A stretch of 64,000 nt of DNA from NCBI RefSeq assembly GCF_012955605.1, contig NZ_CP052135.1:104001-168000 (forward strand), written 5' to 3'. A program made the position numbers and the translations under genes. Source of the stretch: Bacillus fonticola. Lineage in GTDB: Bacteria; Bacillota; Bacilli; Bacillales; JC228. Below, piece after piece: positions 13,690 through 25,090 of this stretch. Under the pieces are notes generated by a model. That model ran no database searches, was not told where the DNA came from, and saw only the letters and a program-made list of their open reading frames with translations. How positions within the stretch are numbered: position 1 is the stretch's first letter; every line of letters begins with the position of its first letter.

Positions 13690-13940
13690 GTGCGTGTGGC
13701 AGTTACCCGTCCCCAGCGGGTGAAAGTCCCTTTTATACCCCTATGCTTGGAATTAATAGTAATTTTACGCATCTTTAGGTGGTGAATTTAAATCATTAAT
13801 CTGTTACTTTATGATAAGAAGGCGAACCACCAAGATCTCGAAACCCCAAATGAAAGCTTCCCCCATAAAGAAGTCACCACAACGAAGGAAAATAACTCTT
13901 AGTAAGGGAGTCCGTGAACTATACTGAGCTTTGAAAGCTC
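13690..13940 (+). mobile_element. Group II intron remnant (5' part of domain I only)
   Basis: The sequence begins GTGCG, the group II intron 5' consensus, two bases after the yabA terminator. It continues TGGCAGTTACCCGTCCCC AGC GGGTGAAAGTCCC, a stem-loop of the kind found near the 5' end of bacterial introns. Further on, GAAGGCGAACCACCAAGATC, CTCGAAACCCC and TAAGGGAGTCCGTGAAC (near 13905-13920) resemble domain I segments. No reverse transcriptase frame and no domain V hairpin follow before trmN6 at 14024, so the intron is internally deleted. Insertion behind a terminator hairpin is the habit of class C introns. The 3' limit is a guess. Confidence 0.6.
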
Positions 13941-14023
13941 CACATTTTATATAGATTATAACGCTACCGGGAGCGTGATCTTGGAAAATGACTTATTGCA
14001 TTATAGAAAGGAAAGAACATGTG

Positions 14024-14779
14024 ATGCACCTTAGAGACGGAGAACGGCTTGATGATTTGCTTGCAGAAGGATATAAAATAATACAAAGCTCGGGTGTGTT
14101 TTCGTTTAGCTTAGATGCTGTGTTGTTAGCCCGCTTTTGTCATGTGCCGATAAAAAGGGGGGTAATTATAGATTTGTGTAGCGGGAACGCTGTAATTCCA
14201 TTGTTGCTTTCTACACGTTCTCAATCGCGCATTATTGGCGTGGAGCTTCAGCCAGAGCTTGTCGATATGGCATCTAGAAGTGTGAATTATAACAACCTTA
14301 CTGAACAAATTGTCATAAAGGAGCTAGATTTGCGAGAAAGTCCAAAGGCTTTAGGGTACGGAAAGGCGGATATGGTCACTGTGAATCCTCCTTATTTCCC
14401 ATTAAAGCCAGACTCGTTGCTGAATGTGAACCATCATGTTGCACTTGCACGACATGAGGTAGGGTGCACGTTGCGTGACGTTGTGACAGCGGCTAGCCAG
14501 CTTGTTAAACCAGGCGGAAGGGTCGCTATGGTCCATCGTCCGGAGCGATTGGCAGAGATCTTCGCCGAGTTTAAGACCAAGAACTTGGAGCCAAAGCGTC
14601 TTCAATTCTCACATTCAAAAAAAGGGAATAAAGCCAATATGGTGCTTGTCGAAGGTCGGAAAAACGGGCAACCTGGGTTGACTACGGAACCGCCTATTTT
14701 TGTGTACGAAGAGAATGGCGCGTATACTCCACATGTACGTGCGCTTTTATATGGCGCAAATGAGAAGAGGGAAGATTAG
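14024..14779 (+). CDS. trmN6: TrmN6-like tRNA1(Val) adenine-37 N6-methyltransferase (YabB)
   Basis: A 251-residue Rossmann-fold SAM methyltransferase. The SAM-binding motif is [15 protein letters not shown] (near residue 47) and the catalytic motif is NPPYF (near 118), the N6-adenine signature. By family it modifies A37 of tRNA1(Val). The frame is open upstream to 13988, but ATG 14024 has an AAAGGAAAG site 8 nt away and matches the family start. A GTG at 14021 is an alternative. yazA and rsmI follow closely, as in B. subtilis. Confidence 0.88.
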   Translation: MHLRDGERLDDLLAEGYKIIQSSGVFSFSLDAVLLARFCHVPIKRGVIIDLCSGNAVIPLLLSTRSQSRIIGVELQPELVDMASRSVNYNNLTEQIVIKELDLRESPKALGYGKADMVTVNPPYFPLKPDSLLNVNHHVALARHEVGCTLRDVVTAASQLVKPGGRVAMVHRPERLAEIFAEFKTKNLEPKRLQFSHSKKGNKANMVLVEGRKNGQPGLTTEPPIFVYEENGAYTPHVRALLYGANEKRED

Positions 14780-14780
14780 A

Positions 14781-15026
14781 ATGGTGAATCATACCTTTTA
14801 TGTAGTAGAGTGTGCAGATGGCTCTTGGTATGCTGGATATACAAATAAATTAGCGCAACGTATTGCCACACATAACGCGGGAAAAGGGGCAAAATATACG
14901 AGAGCTCGTCTTCCCGTCCAGCTCGTACATTCGGAACAATACGGTTCTAAGCAGGAAGCGATGCAAAGAGAATATGCCTTTAAGCAATTGAGCCGAGCTG
15001 AGAAGGAACGGATTGTGTATAAATAA
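14781..15026 (+). CDS. yazA: YazA, GIY-YIG domain protein
   Basis: An 81-residue GIY-YIG nuclease-superfamily protein of the UPF0213 type. The motif appears as [16 protein letters not shown], so GIY is degenerate (YVV) and YIG is YAG. The conserved [15 protein letters not shown] follows. Biochemical role not established; many small members are thought to act on nucleic acid. The ATG at 14781 lies one base after the trmN6 stop codon, and GAGAAGAGGGAAG serves as the ribosome site inside the previous gene. Confidence 0.85.
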   Translation: MVNHTFYVVECADGSWYAGYTNKLAQRIATHNAGKGAKYTRARLPVQLVHSEQYGSKQEAMQREYAFKQLSRAEKERIVYK

Positions 15027-15050
15027 AAGGTACGCTAAGGAGGGTTTCAT

Positions 15051-15929
15051 ATGTGGAATGAACAGAAGAGCTTCTTTAGTTCTAGCGAGACAGGAACGTT
15101 GTTTGTCGTCCCTACACCGATCGGTAACCTAGATGACATGACGGTACGTGCTATTAATACGTTGCAAACAGCCGATCTTATTGCCGCAGAAGACACACGG
15201 CATACGAAGAAGCTTTGTCATAAGTTCGAAATTTTAACACCACTTATAAGTTATCATGAGCATAATAAAGAAGAGCGGGGGAGAGACTTACTTGAGCGGT
15301 TGGGAAGAGGCGAGACAGTTGCTCTCGTGAGTGATGCTGGGACCCCTGCTGTTAGTGACCCAGGATATGAACTCGTTCAAGCATGTACTGAACAAGGAAT
15401 TACTGTAGTTAGTTTGCCGGGACCGAATGCGGCATTAACAGGTTTAGTTGCCTCTGGCTTGCAGGTGCAGCCATTTTTGTTTTATGGATTTTTGCCACGC
15501 CAAAAGAAAGAAAAGACAGAAGCACTCGAAAGCTTGTTGAATCGGGAAGAGACGGTCATATTGTACGAGTCACCACACCGGTTACGTGAGTCGCTTACCC
15601 TTTTGGCATCTATCGCAGCTGAACGGTTTGTTGTGGTGGCCAGAGAATTAACGAAGCAGCATGAAACGTATATTCGGGGCACCGCGAAGGAATTGGCAGA
15701 ATGGAGCGGAACAGAGTCAATCCGTGGCGAGTGTTGTGTATACATAGCTGGAAATTCGGATCCGATAAAGCATGACGAGCCAGCATGGTGGTCACTACAA
15801 ACTATGAAAGAGCACGTTGAGACATACATAAAAGAAGGAATGCAATCAAAGGATGCGATTAAACAAGTAGCGGTGGATCGGGAAATACAAAAGAGAGAAG
15901 TGTATCAAGCCTATCATGTAGAGGACTAG
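15051..15929 (+). CDS. rsmI: RsmI, 16S rRNA 2'-O-methyltransferase (C1402)
   Basis: A 292-residue tetrapyrrole-methylase-fold enzyme that 2'-O-methylates C1402 of 16S rRNA. Signature segments are VVPTPIGNLDDMTVRAI (near residue 21), AAEDTRHT and VSDAGTPAVSDPG (near 90). The C-terminal helical domain with SKDAIKQVA completes the protein at normal length. ATG 15051 has an excellent AAGGAGGG site. It closes the trmN6-yazA-rsmI group and is followed by a bidirectional terminator shared with abrB. Confidence 0.93.
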   Translation: MWNEQKSFFSSSETGTLFVVPTPIGNLDDMTVRAINTLQTADLIAAEDTRHTKKLCHKFEILTPLISYHEHNKEERGRDLLERLGRGETVALVSDAGTPAVSDPGYELVQACTEQGITVVSLPGPNAALTGLVASGLQVQPFLFYGFLPRQKKEKTEALESLLNREETVILYESPHRLRESLTLLASIAAERFVVVARELTKQHETYIRGTAKELAEWSGTESIRGECCVYIAGNSDPIKHDEPAWWSLQTMKEHVETYIKEGMQSKDAIKQVAVDREIQKREVYQAYHVED

Positions 15930-15947
15930 AGAAAGCGGTGGTAGAAT

Positions 15948-15990
15948 GAAAAAAGTCCCCATCCTTATACAAGGGTGGGGACTTCTTGTT
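15948..15990. terminator. Bidirectional terminator between rsmI and abrB
   Basis: AAAAAAGTCCCCA, a loop, TGGGGACTT, with A runs on one side and T-rich sequence on the other. It serves the convergent genes rsmI (plus) and abrB (minus) and overlaps the last two bases of abrB. Confidence 0.8.
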
Positions 15991-16276
15991 ACGCTTTGTT
16001 TGTTTCAAATCTTGTGCGGATTTCTTCGATTAGTTTTTCTGCACCTTCACGGCTAAGAATAAGTTTTCCTTCTGCAAAAGTTGCGTTGTCATCGGAAATC
16101 TCACCGGTGATTTGGCATGTCATATTCGGCTTATATTTTTTCAATATAATTTTTTCGTCATCTACATAAATCTCTAAAGCATCCTTCTCAGCGATACCGA
16201 GAGTACGACGAAGTTCAATCGGAATCACCACGCGGCCTAATTCGTCTACTTTACGTACAATACCAGTTGATTTCAT
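15989..16276 (-). CDS. abrB: AbrB, transition-state regulator
   Basis: A 95-residue AbrB. The N-terminal swapped-hairpin DNA-binding domain is complete (MKSTGIVRKVDELGRVVIP, then RTLGIAEKDALEIY). The C-terminal half contains GKLILSREGAEKLIEEI. AbrB represses many stationary-phase genes during growth and is itself shut down by Spo0A~P. The start at 16276 is chosen over an upstream in-frame codon because it matches the family and has GAGGGGAGATCC in front. The promoter and Spo0A boxes lie upstream in the same arrangement as in B. subtilis. It is the only protein-coding gene on the minus strand between pdaB and the right edge. Confidence 0.96.
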   Translation of the reverse strand: MKSTGIVRKVDELGRVVIPIELRRTLGIAEKDALEIYVDDEKIILKKYKPNMTCQITGEISDDNATFAEGKLILSREGAEKLIEEIRTRFETNKA

Positions 16277-16319
16277 ATTAATGGATCTCCCCTCATAGGT
16301 TAGTATTCTATTAGTATAA

Positions 16320-16379
16320 TTCGTCAATGTTCGACAAATTTCATGTCTTTATAATACCAGCGTTTCCCAAGGGCGTCAA
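16320..16379 (-). promoter_or_regulatory. abrB promoter with two Spo0A boxes
   Basis: Read on the minus strand: TTGACG (16379-16374), a 17-bp spacer and TATTAT (16356-16351). Downstream come TGTCGAA (16336-16330) and TGACGAA (16326-16320), a tandem 0A-box pair located just past the expected start point. Spo0A~P bound there would block abrB transcription. Confidence 0.8.
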
Positions 16380-16504
16380 TCACTTTCATATGATATTTCC
16401 ATATCAATTTTGTTTCATCCTTGTCACGCCTTAATTCTCAGCTGTTTGGTAGGTTTTTTCTATGGAAATGGTCCTATTTTTTGCATGTTCTATTTTTGTG
16501 GCTG

Positions 16505-16536
16505 TTCGACAAATTTCTACACTGTTATATGTCGAA
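16505..16536. promoter_or_regulatory. Second pair of Spo0A-box-like sites between abrB and metG
   Basis: TTCGACA (16505-16511) and TGTCGAA (16530-16536) are exact 7-bp 0A boxes in opposite orientation, about 150 bp upstream of the abrB -10. No gene overlaps them. Confidence 0.45.
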
Positions 16537-16632
16537 TATACCTTGTTTTTTAAGTGAGATGGACAAGCGTTGGTCACAAGGGTATACATGGTCAAACACC
16601 CAACAGACATCACAGTTCTTTGTGCGCGACCA

Positions 16633-16738
16633 TTGCACTTTCTTCTTACATTCGGTATATTTTGACTAGGATACGGGTGAAAATGATGCAGTGCCATAAA
16701 GGCGAAAGAAAGCACTCACACGGTTGAGGGCTTTTTTA
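16633..16738 (+). ncRNA. Candidate short leader or small RNA upstream of metG
   Basis: A promoter (TTGCAC 16633-16638, 17-bp spacer, TATATT 16656-16661) is followed after about 45 bp by AAAGCACTCA/TGAGGGCTTTTTT, an intrinsic terminator at 16709-16737, all before the metG GTG at 16806. A transcript of about 70 nt, or an attenuated metG leader, is implied. I see no T-box motif (AGGGTGGNACCGCG) and no S-box. Confidence 0.35.
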
Positions 16739-16793
16739 ATAGCTTGTCCCTAAAACTTCGTATTTTCCATAAATAAAGAGTAAAAACAAGTAG

Positions 16794-18785
<1,992 letters not shown>

Positions 18786-18808
18786 TGAAGACAAAGGAAG
18801 CATAGTAC

Positions 18809-18824
18809 TGTTCCACGTGAAACG
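18809..18824. promoter_or_regulatory. parS: parS chromosome-partition site
   Basis: TGTTCCACGTGAAACG matches the Bacillus parS consensus TGTTNCACGTGAAACA at 15 of 16 positions; only the last base differs. ParB/Spo0J nucleates here, spreads and loads SMC. It lies between metG and tatD, in the origin-proximal zone where such sites cluster. Confidence 0.85.
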
Positions 18825-18909
18825 TTGTGGAACTCTCTATGGTTCCTTTCTTTCTCAAAAGGAATGGTAGTTATTATAGAAGAAACTCGATTCGAAGGAG
18901 CGGTACTAT

Positions 18910-19677
18910 ATGTTTTTTGATACACACGTCCATTTGAACGCTGACCAGTTTGATCAAGATTTACCGGAAGTGATACTGCGAATGAAAGAAGCACAAGTAG
19001 ACAATGCGGTGGTTGTAGGTTTCGATCACAGAACAATCATACGTGCAGTGGAACTAGCTGAGACGTACGACTGGCTATACGCCGCTGTAGGTTGGCATCC
19101 AGTTGATGCAATTGATTGTACAGAAGAGGACTTAGAATGGATTCGTGAATTATCAAAGCATGACAAGGTCGTGGCAATTGGCGAAATGGGGCTTGATTAT
19201 CACTGGGATAAGTCACCGAAAGAGGTGCAAAAAGAAGTGTTCCGTAAACAAATTCGGCTCGCAAAACAAGTGGATTTACCCATCATCATCCATAACAGGG
19301 ATGCGACAGAAGATGTTGTTGCCATCTTAAAAGAAGAGCATGCGGAAGAAGTAGGGGGGATTATGCATTGTTACAGCGGAAGTGTAGAGATTGCAAAGGA
19401 ATGTCTAATGTTAAATTTTCATATCTCATTAGGTGGACCGGTTACTTTTAAAAACGCGCAAAAGCCGAAAGAAGTCGCAGAAGCGGTTCCGCTCGACAAG
19501 CTACTCATCGAGACTGATTGCCCTTTTCTCGCACCTCATCCATTTAGGGGAAAACGAAACGAACCCGCCTACATTCCGCTTATTGCCGAACAAATCGCAC
19601 TGATCAAAGGTATATCCATAGAGGAAGTAGCGAGAGTGACAACAGAAAATGCAAAAAGATGTTTCGGCATACGTTGA
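18910..19677 (+). CDS. tatD: TatD family metal-dependent hydrolase (YabD)
   Basis: A 255-residue TIM-barrel hydrolase. Metal-binding motifs in order: DTHVHL (residues 4-9), GEMGLDY (near 93), IIHNRDA (near 128), MHCYSG (near 153) and IETDCPFLAPHPFRGKRNEP (near 202). Members are DNases active in DNA repair or degradation; the exact substrate here is not known. ATG 18910 follows GAAGGAGCGG. Only the parS site and about 85 bp separate it from metG. Confidence 0.92.
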   Translation: MFFDTHVHLNADQFDQDLPEVILRMKEAQVDNAVVVGFDHRTIIRAVELAETYDWLYAAVGWHPVDAIDCTEEDLEWIRELSKHDKVVAIGEMGLDYHWDKSPKEVQKEVFRKQIRLAKQVDLPIIIHNRDATEDVVAILKEEHAEEVGGIMHCYSGSVEIAKECLMLNFHISLGGPVTFKNAQKPKEVAEAVPLDKLLIETDCPFLAPHPFRGKRNEPAYIPLIAEQIALIKGISIEEVARVTTENAKRCFGIR

Positions 19678-19845
19678 CAGCGAATGCCGTCGATTTTTGG
19701 GGGTGCTTGTCCTTGTATGGCCCCAATCCTCAACGTTCTACATCTCTTTTCCCTCTCATAGACTAGGCGTGTCGAGAAGTCTTTCTTCCCTTTCAATCGT
19801 TCCTTTTGCATAATAGAACCACCTTGTTCCTTGAAAGACGACTGC

Positions 19846-19874
19846 TTGACACGTCGGAAGAACCTTTATATAAT
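19846..19874 (+). promoter_or_regulatory. Consensus sigma-A promoter of yabE
   Basis: TTGACA (19846-19851), a 17-bp spacer and TATAAT (19869-19874). It sits inside a frame that is open upstream, so translation must begin at the GTG at 19906. Confidence 0.85.
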
Positions 19875-19905
19875 CTCTCTGCGAGGAAAGGAGGCGTTTC
19901 TCATC

Positions 19906-21108
19906 GTGACGAAAACGAGTCAATCGTTGTTATCCGATGCACGCCAACGTAAGATTTTTGCCATAATTGCTAGTTTCATAGTGATCTTGGCACTGTTCGC
20001 ATTCCTGTTCTTTGAAACAACAAAAGCGACGATCGCCCTTGAAATTAACGGCGATGAACAGACTGTGAAAACAAATGCAGATACGGTTGGGGAATTGTTA
20101 GCTCAGCAAAATATAAAGGTTCAAGGTGTGGATTCTGTTTATCCAGCAACGGATGCAAAAATCCGTGATCAAATGTCCATTGTCTTTCAAGCAGCAGAAG
20201 AAGTGACACTAACGTTGAATGGGGAAGCGAATCAGGTGTGGACTACTGCTACAACAGTTGGAGAGTTTTTGAAACAACAAGGTCTCTCTCTTAAAGAAGC
20301 AGATCAGGTGTCGCCGGGTGTAGAGGAACCCATTACGAGCGACCTGCAGGTTGAACTAGAAGAATCGTTTCGTGTCAATATTGTCGACGGAACAAAGAAA
20401 AAGACTGCGTGGACGACTTCGACTACGGTCGCTGACTTTTTAAAACAACAAGGAATTATACTGAATGACTCAGACCGCATTGCTCCGAAGTTAGATGCGA
20501 AGCTAACCGAGAAAGAAAATGAAGTCAATGTGGTTCGAGTAGAAAAAGTCACCGATGTAGTGGAAGAAGAAACTAACTTCAAAACTGTCACTCGTAACGA
20601 TAGCAGCCTAACTAGTGGACAGGAAAAAGTAGTTCAAGAAGGTAAAAGGGGAAAACGCTCAAAAAAATACGAAGTAGTCCTAGAAAATGGGAAAGAAGTA
20701 TCACGAACGCTACTAGCCGAAGAAGTGCTATCTGAAAGCCAAGATAAGATTGTAGCTGTAGGAACGAGAAGAATCGTGGCACAAGTATCTCGGAGCAATA
20801 CAACCGCTCCGGCGAGTGGTGAAACGATCACGGTGTCTTCTACAGCCTACACAGCCAACTGTGCAGGGTGCTCAGGAATTACAGCAACAGGCATTAACCT
20901 AAAAGCAAACCCTAATCAAAAAGTCATTGCTGTTGATCCCAGTCTGATTCCACTAGGTACTAAAGTGTACGTTGAAGGCTACGGCTATGCGGTTGCGGCG
21001 GACACGGGTAGTTCAATTAATGGAAACAAAATCGACGTCTTCTTTGCAAGCAAGGAGCAAGCGTACAGGTGGGGGAGTCGTACGGTGACCATTCGCATTT
21101 TAGATTAA
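19906..21108 (+). CDS. yabE: YabE, Rpf-like cell-wall protein (DUF348-G5-3D)
   Basis: A 400-residue exported or anchored wall protein. A single membrane segment (about residues 20-42) is followed by three repeats of about 55 residues (DUF348; each with a W/T..TVGEFLKQQG-like core), a basic G5-type region, and a C-terminal 3D domain. That domain has the three Asp of the double-psi barrel (AVDPSLIPLGTKVYV, AADTGSSINGNKIDVFF). By similarity to Rpf/Sps proteins it is a probable peptidoglycan hydrolase. The GTG at 19906 has GGAAAGGAGG upstream and lies downstream of the promoter. Confidence 0.9.
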   Translation: MTKTSQSLLSDARQRKIFAIIASFIVILALFAFLFFETTKATIALEINGDEQTVKTNADTVGELLAQQNIKVQGVDSVYPATDAKIRDQMSIVFQAAEEVTLTLNGEANQVWTTATTVGEFLKQQGLSLKEADQVSPGVEEPITSDLQVELEESFRVNIVDGTKKKTAWTTSTTVADFLKQQGIILNDSDRIAPKLDAKLTEKENEVNVVRVEKVTDVVEEETNFKTVTRNDSSLTSGQEKVVQEGKRGKRSKKYEVVLENGKEVSRTLLAEEVLSESQDKIVAVGTRRIVAQVSRSNTTAPASGETITVSSTAYTANCAGCSGITATGINLKANPNQKVIAVDPSLIPLGTKVYVEGYGYAVAADTGSSINGNKIDVFFASKEQAYRWGSRTVTIRILD

Positions 21109-21139
21109 TCATAGATAAAAAATTATAGTGTCATAGGAA

Positions 21140-21176
21140 GGGAGAGCCTCTAACAAGTAAGGGGTTCTCTCTTTTT
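21140..21176 (+). terminator. yabE terminator
   Basis: GGGAGAGCCTCT pairs with AGGGGTTCTCTC and runs into TTTTT. Confidence 0.75.
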
Positions 21177-21240
21177 GCGTATTTTTACAGAGAACACAAG
21201 GGATCGCCTCCGAGATAAATTAAGGTGTAGCAAAGTTATT

Positions 21241-21269
21241 TTGAACTCATGCAAAAGACGGTGTACACT
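21241..21269 (+). promoter_or_regulatory. Promoter of rnmV-rsmA
   Basis: TTGAAC (21241-21246), a 17-bp spacer and TACACT (21264-21269), about 50 bp before rnmV. Confidence 0.6.
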
Positions 21270-21318
21270 AGGGGAGATATTAGCTTACGAAAACTATTTC
21301 AGATATTGGAGTAAAGAG

Positions 21319-22759
<1,441 letters not shown>

Positions 22760-22773
22760 CTCGATACGGAAAT

Positions 22774-22804
22774 GCTGAAGGACGGATTATCTTCAGCTTT
22801 TTTG
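22774..22804 (+). terminator. rsmA terminator
   Basis: GCTGAAGGA/TCTTCAGC stem followed by TTTTTT. Confidence 0.8.
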
Positions 22805-22903
22805 TTTGACTACAGCACAATAATTAAGTTTTTCTAGCCCGGTACACGACACTTTTACATGTCTACCTACACGAATCTGTTCTTTTATAGCCTGGACATC
22901 CGC

Positions 22904-22930
22904 ACATTGAGAGTGATGTGGCATATCGTA
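22904..22930 (+). promoter_or_regulatory. Sigma-K promoter of yabG
   Basis: AC at 22904-22905, a 16-bp spacer, then CATATCGTA (22922-22930), an exact CATANNNTA. It lies 31 bp before the yabG start. B. subtilis yabG is transcribed by mother-cell sigma-K. Confidence 0.65.
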
Positions 22931-22961
22931 AAAGAGAAAACGGTTCTTACTGAAGGTTGGA

Positions 22962-23858
22962 GTGAAGAACGTGGCGATTCAAGTAGGTTCAATTGTGGGA
23001 AGACGCTCTTACGGATGTGATGTCTTATTTCGAGTAATCGAAATACGGGAGAGTCAAGGTCAAACTATGGCCATTCTAAAAGGGGAAGAGATGCGGCTCC
23101 TAGCAGATGCGGATGTACGGGATTTAGACCCTCTTCAAGAGCAATATAAACAGGAGCGGAGAGAAAAAACTCGCTCATTAGAAAAACAGTCACTGGCTTT
23201 GTTTCAGCAGGATTTAGAATATATTCGGGAAAGACATGAATACGACGTGACAAACGCCTATGAAGAAGAGGTCGCGTATTTTTCTCTACCTGGAAAGGTG
23301 CTGCACATTGATGGGGACCCTACTTACTTACAAAAATGCGTTTCTTTGTATCAAGAGGTAGGCGTACCTGTGTATGGTGTTCATTGTCAGGAGACGGAGA
23401 TGCCGTACCGAATCGAGTCTTTGTTGGCGAAATATCAACCAGATATTCTCGTGATCACGGGTCACGATGCCTATTCAAAATCGAAAGGGAAAAAGACCGA
23501 TATTAACGCATATCGGCATTCCCGTCATTTTGTAGAAACCGTACAAAAGGCTAGAGGGAAATGTCCCAGTCTAGACCAGCTTATTATTTTTGCTGGAGCA
23601 TGCCAGTCTCATTTCGAATCGATCATTCAAGCGGGAGCAAATTTTGCGAGCTCCCCATCACGGGTGAACATTCATGCGCTCGATCCAGTGTATATTGTAT
23701 CCAAGATCAGCTTTACACCATTTACACAACCCGTACACGTTTGGGACGTGTTGCGGAACACGTTGACAGGCGAAAAGGGGTTAGGGGGAATAGAGACAAA
23801 GGGAGTTTTAAGAACGGGGATGCCCTACCAACCCCATGACGAAGAGTCTCCCGGATAG
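22962..23858 (+). CDS. yabG: YabG, sporulation-specific protease
   Basis: A 298-residue YabG protease. In B. subtilis it trims spore coat proteins before transglutaminase cross-linking. Conserved stretches include VLHIDGDPTYLQKC, DILVITGHDAYSK, AYRHSRHFVETVQ, FAGACQSHFESII and ASSPSRVNIHALDPVYIV. The invariant Cys and His residues around ITGHDAYS and AGACQSH suit a cysteine-type protease. The start could be GTG 22962 or GTG 22971; the latter has a better-spaced TTGGAG site. The N-terminal ~60 residues form a barrel-like domain with basic and acidic residues. The sigma-K promoter upstream agrees with late mother-cell use. Confidence 0.93.
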   Translation: MKNVAIQVGSIVGRRSYGCDVLFRVIEIRESQGQTMAILKGEEMRLLADADVRDLDPLQEQYKQERREKTRSLEKQSLALFQQDLEYIRERHEYDVTNAYEEEVAYFSLPGKVLHIDGDPTYLQKCVSLYQEVGVPVYGVHCQETEMPYRIESLLAKYQPDILVITGHDAYSKSKGKKTDINAYRHSRHFVETVQKARGKCPSLDQLIIFAGACQSHFESIIQAGANFASSPSRVNIHALDPVYIVSKISFTPFTQPVHVWDVLRNTLTGEKGLGGIETKGVLRTGMPYQPHDEESPG

Positions 23859-23861
23859 TTT

Positions 23862-23898
23862 TCTGCTCACTCTTTTGTATTTTCATTAGAGTGAGCAG
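23862..23898 (+). terminator. yabG terminator-like hairpin
   Basis: CTGCTCACTCT and AGAGTGAGCAG form an 11-bp perfect stem. The tail is T-rich but not a clean run. Confidence 0.5.
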
Positions 23899-23993
23899 TA
23901 TTCTCTCCTTATCTGAAACGGGTACATATACTGGTCATTTAAGGGAATGCTAACTTATGTAGAAAAAAAGGGCGCTTTGTAGAATAAAAAACA

Positions 23994-24023
23994 TTGACAA
24001 GTGAATTTGAAGGTTGATATAAT
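23994..24023 (+). promoter_or_regulatory. veg promoter P1
   Basis: TTGACA (23994-23999), an 18-bp spacer and TATAAT (24018-24023), both hexamers perfect. Confidence 0.85.
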
Positions 24024-24035
24024 TTATAAATTTAT

Positions 24036-24064
24036 TTGACTTTCTACTGCTCTTTTGCTATAAT
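24036..24064 (+). promoter_or_regulatory. veg promoter P2
   Basis: TTGACT (24036-24041), a 17-bp spacer and TATAAT (24059-24064). Together with P1 it gives the tandem strong promoters for which veg is known. Confidence 0.85.
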
Positions 24065-24087
24065 GAATTTAGCGAGGTGGACGAGAG

Positions 24088-24351
24088 ATGCCAAAAACGT
24101 TAGCTGACATTAAACAAACGTTGGATTCTCATTTAGGTAAGAAATTAATGCTTAAAGCCAATGGCGGTCGTAGAAAGACGATTGAGCGCTCAGGAGTCCT
24201 TGCGGAGACATATCCCTCCGTATTTGTCATCGAGCTTGACCAAGATGAAAACTCATTCGAGCGAGTATCTTACAGTTATGCAGACGTGTTAACACAAACG
24301 GTGCAACTCACCTTCGAAGAAGAACAACAACAAGTGGGCAATATGCTCTAG
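24088..24351 (+). CDS. veg: Veg protein
   Basis: An 87-residue small beta-rich protein of the Veg family ([56 protein letters not shown]). In B. subtilis it is very highly expressed and stimulates biofilm matrix genes by countering SinR; the mechanism is not settled. Two near-consensus promoters and a clean terminator make it a monocistronic unit. ATG after GCGAGGTGGACGAG. Confidence 0.93.
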   Translation: MPKTLADIKQTLDSHLGKKLMLKANGGRRKTIERSGVLAETYPSVFVIELDQDENSFERVSYSYADVLTQTVQLTFEEEQQQVGNML

Positions 24352-24353
24352 GT

Positions 24354-24386
24354 CGGCAGTGAACGAATTGTTTACTGCTTTTTTAT
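24354..24386 (+). terminator. veg terminator
   Basis: GGCAGTGAAC/GTTTACTGC stem followed by TTTTTT. Confidence 0.9.
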
Positions 24387-24442
24387 TTTGTTTTATCTTG
24401 CCCTCTTTATACAAAAACGATTTTCCTCCGTTGGCTACAAAT

Positions 24443-24475
24443 GGATGAGCACAACGGCCCTCTTTGGATAAACTA
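24443..24475 (+). promoter_or_regulatory. Candidate forespore promoter of sspF
   Basis: GGATG (24443-24447), an 18-bp spacer, then GGATAAACTA (24466-24475). This fits GNATR loosely and the sigma-F/G type -10 with one mismatch. It is 44 bp upstream of the sspF start. sspF is a sigma-G gene in B. subtilis. Confidence 0.4.
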
Positions 24476-24519
24476 TAAACGTCCTGCACTTTTCAGAAGG
24501 ACAAAAAGGGGGCACTCAA

Positions 24520-24708
24520 TTGAGTCGACGTCGAAGCATCATGTCAGAGCAATTCAAAGAAGAATTAGCGAAGGAATTGGGCTTTTACGACGTGGTTCAA
24601 AAAGAAGGCTGGGGTGGCATTCGAGCTCGTGACGCCGGGAATATGGTGAAACGAGCCGTAGAAATCGCAGAAGAGGGGCTCGCCCAAAAGTACAACAACA
24701 ATCAATAA
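24520..24708 (+). CDS. sspF: SspF, alpha/beta-type small acid-soluble spore protein
   Basis: A 62-residue SASP-family protein with [20 protein letters not shown] and the conserved [20 protein letters not shown]. SASPs coat spore DNA and protect it from UV and heat; SspF is the divergent member encoded beside veg. It has no germination-protease EIA site in the canonical form. TTG start after AAAAAGGGGG, aligning with the start of the B. subtilis protein. The asparagine/glutamine-rich tail is typical. Confidence 0.93.
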   Translation: MSRRRSIMSEQFKEELAKELGFYDVVQKEGWGGIRARDAGNMVKRAVEIAEEGLAQKYNNNQ

Positions 24709-24728
24709 CGAGTGTGTTCAAACTAGCT

Positions 24729-24767
24729 GGCTCAAGATCCAATGCGGAACTTGGGCCGCTTTTTTTA
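24729..24767 (+). terminator. sspF terminator
   Basis: GGCTCAAGATCC and GGAACTTGGGCC form a 12-bp stem with one mismatch, then a T run. Confidence 0.85.
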
Positions 24768-24814
24768 TTTGCAGGTTGGTGAATGTTAGACGACTATGGG
24801 TAATAAGCGGTCAG

Positions 24815-24913
24815 CGTCATGTCGTTTCCTCCGAAAAAGTCAAAGAACGACTTTATCTCCGGAAAGCGAGATGAGTCGGTTGACCTGATCAAGCACCTTC
24901 CGCATCCTTATCA
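24815..24913 (+). repeat. 127-bp-family repeat, locus A copy 1
   Basis: This 99-bp segment is identical to 24942-25040 except for one base (GCGAG against GCGGG). It contains an internal hairpin: CCTCCGAAAAAGTC, a short loop, GACTTTATCTCCGG. It has no gene. Confidence 0.95.
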
Positions 24914-24941
24914 GTCGAGCTGCAGGCGCTAGGTCACGCGA

Positions 24942-25040
24942 CGTCATGTCGTTTCCTCCGAAAAAGTCAAAGAACGACTTTATCTCCGGAAAGCGGGATG
25001 AGTCGGTTGACCTGATCAAGCACCTTCCGCATCCTTATCA
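24942..25040 (+). repeat. 127-bp-family repeat, locus A copy 2
   Basis: The second direct copy starts 127 bp after the first. The 28-bp joint (TCGAGCTGCAGGCGCTAGG) corresponds to the left end of the full element, which is best seen at 28030-28153. ispE starts 51 bp downstream. Confidence 0.95.
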
Positions 25041-25090
25041 ACTTATGATAGAATAAGACAAAATTCTTCTAGGACGTGGAGCGGGTAGTG

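Noticed and set aside
16421..16715. 82- and 94-codon frames between abrB and metG
   Set aside because: No ribosome sites and no recognisable protein features; they overlap regulatory motifs.
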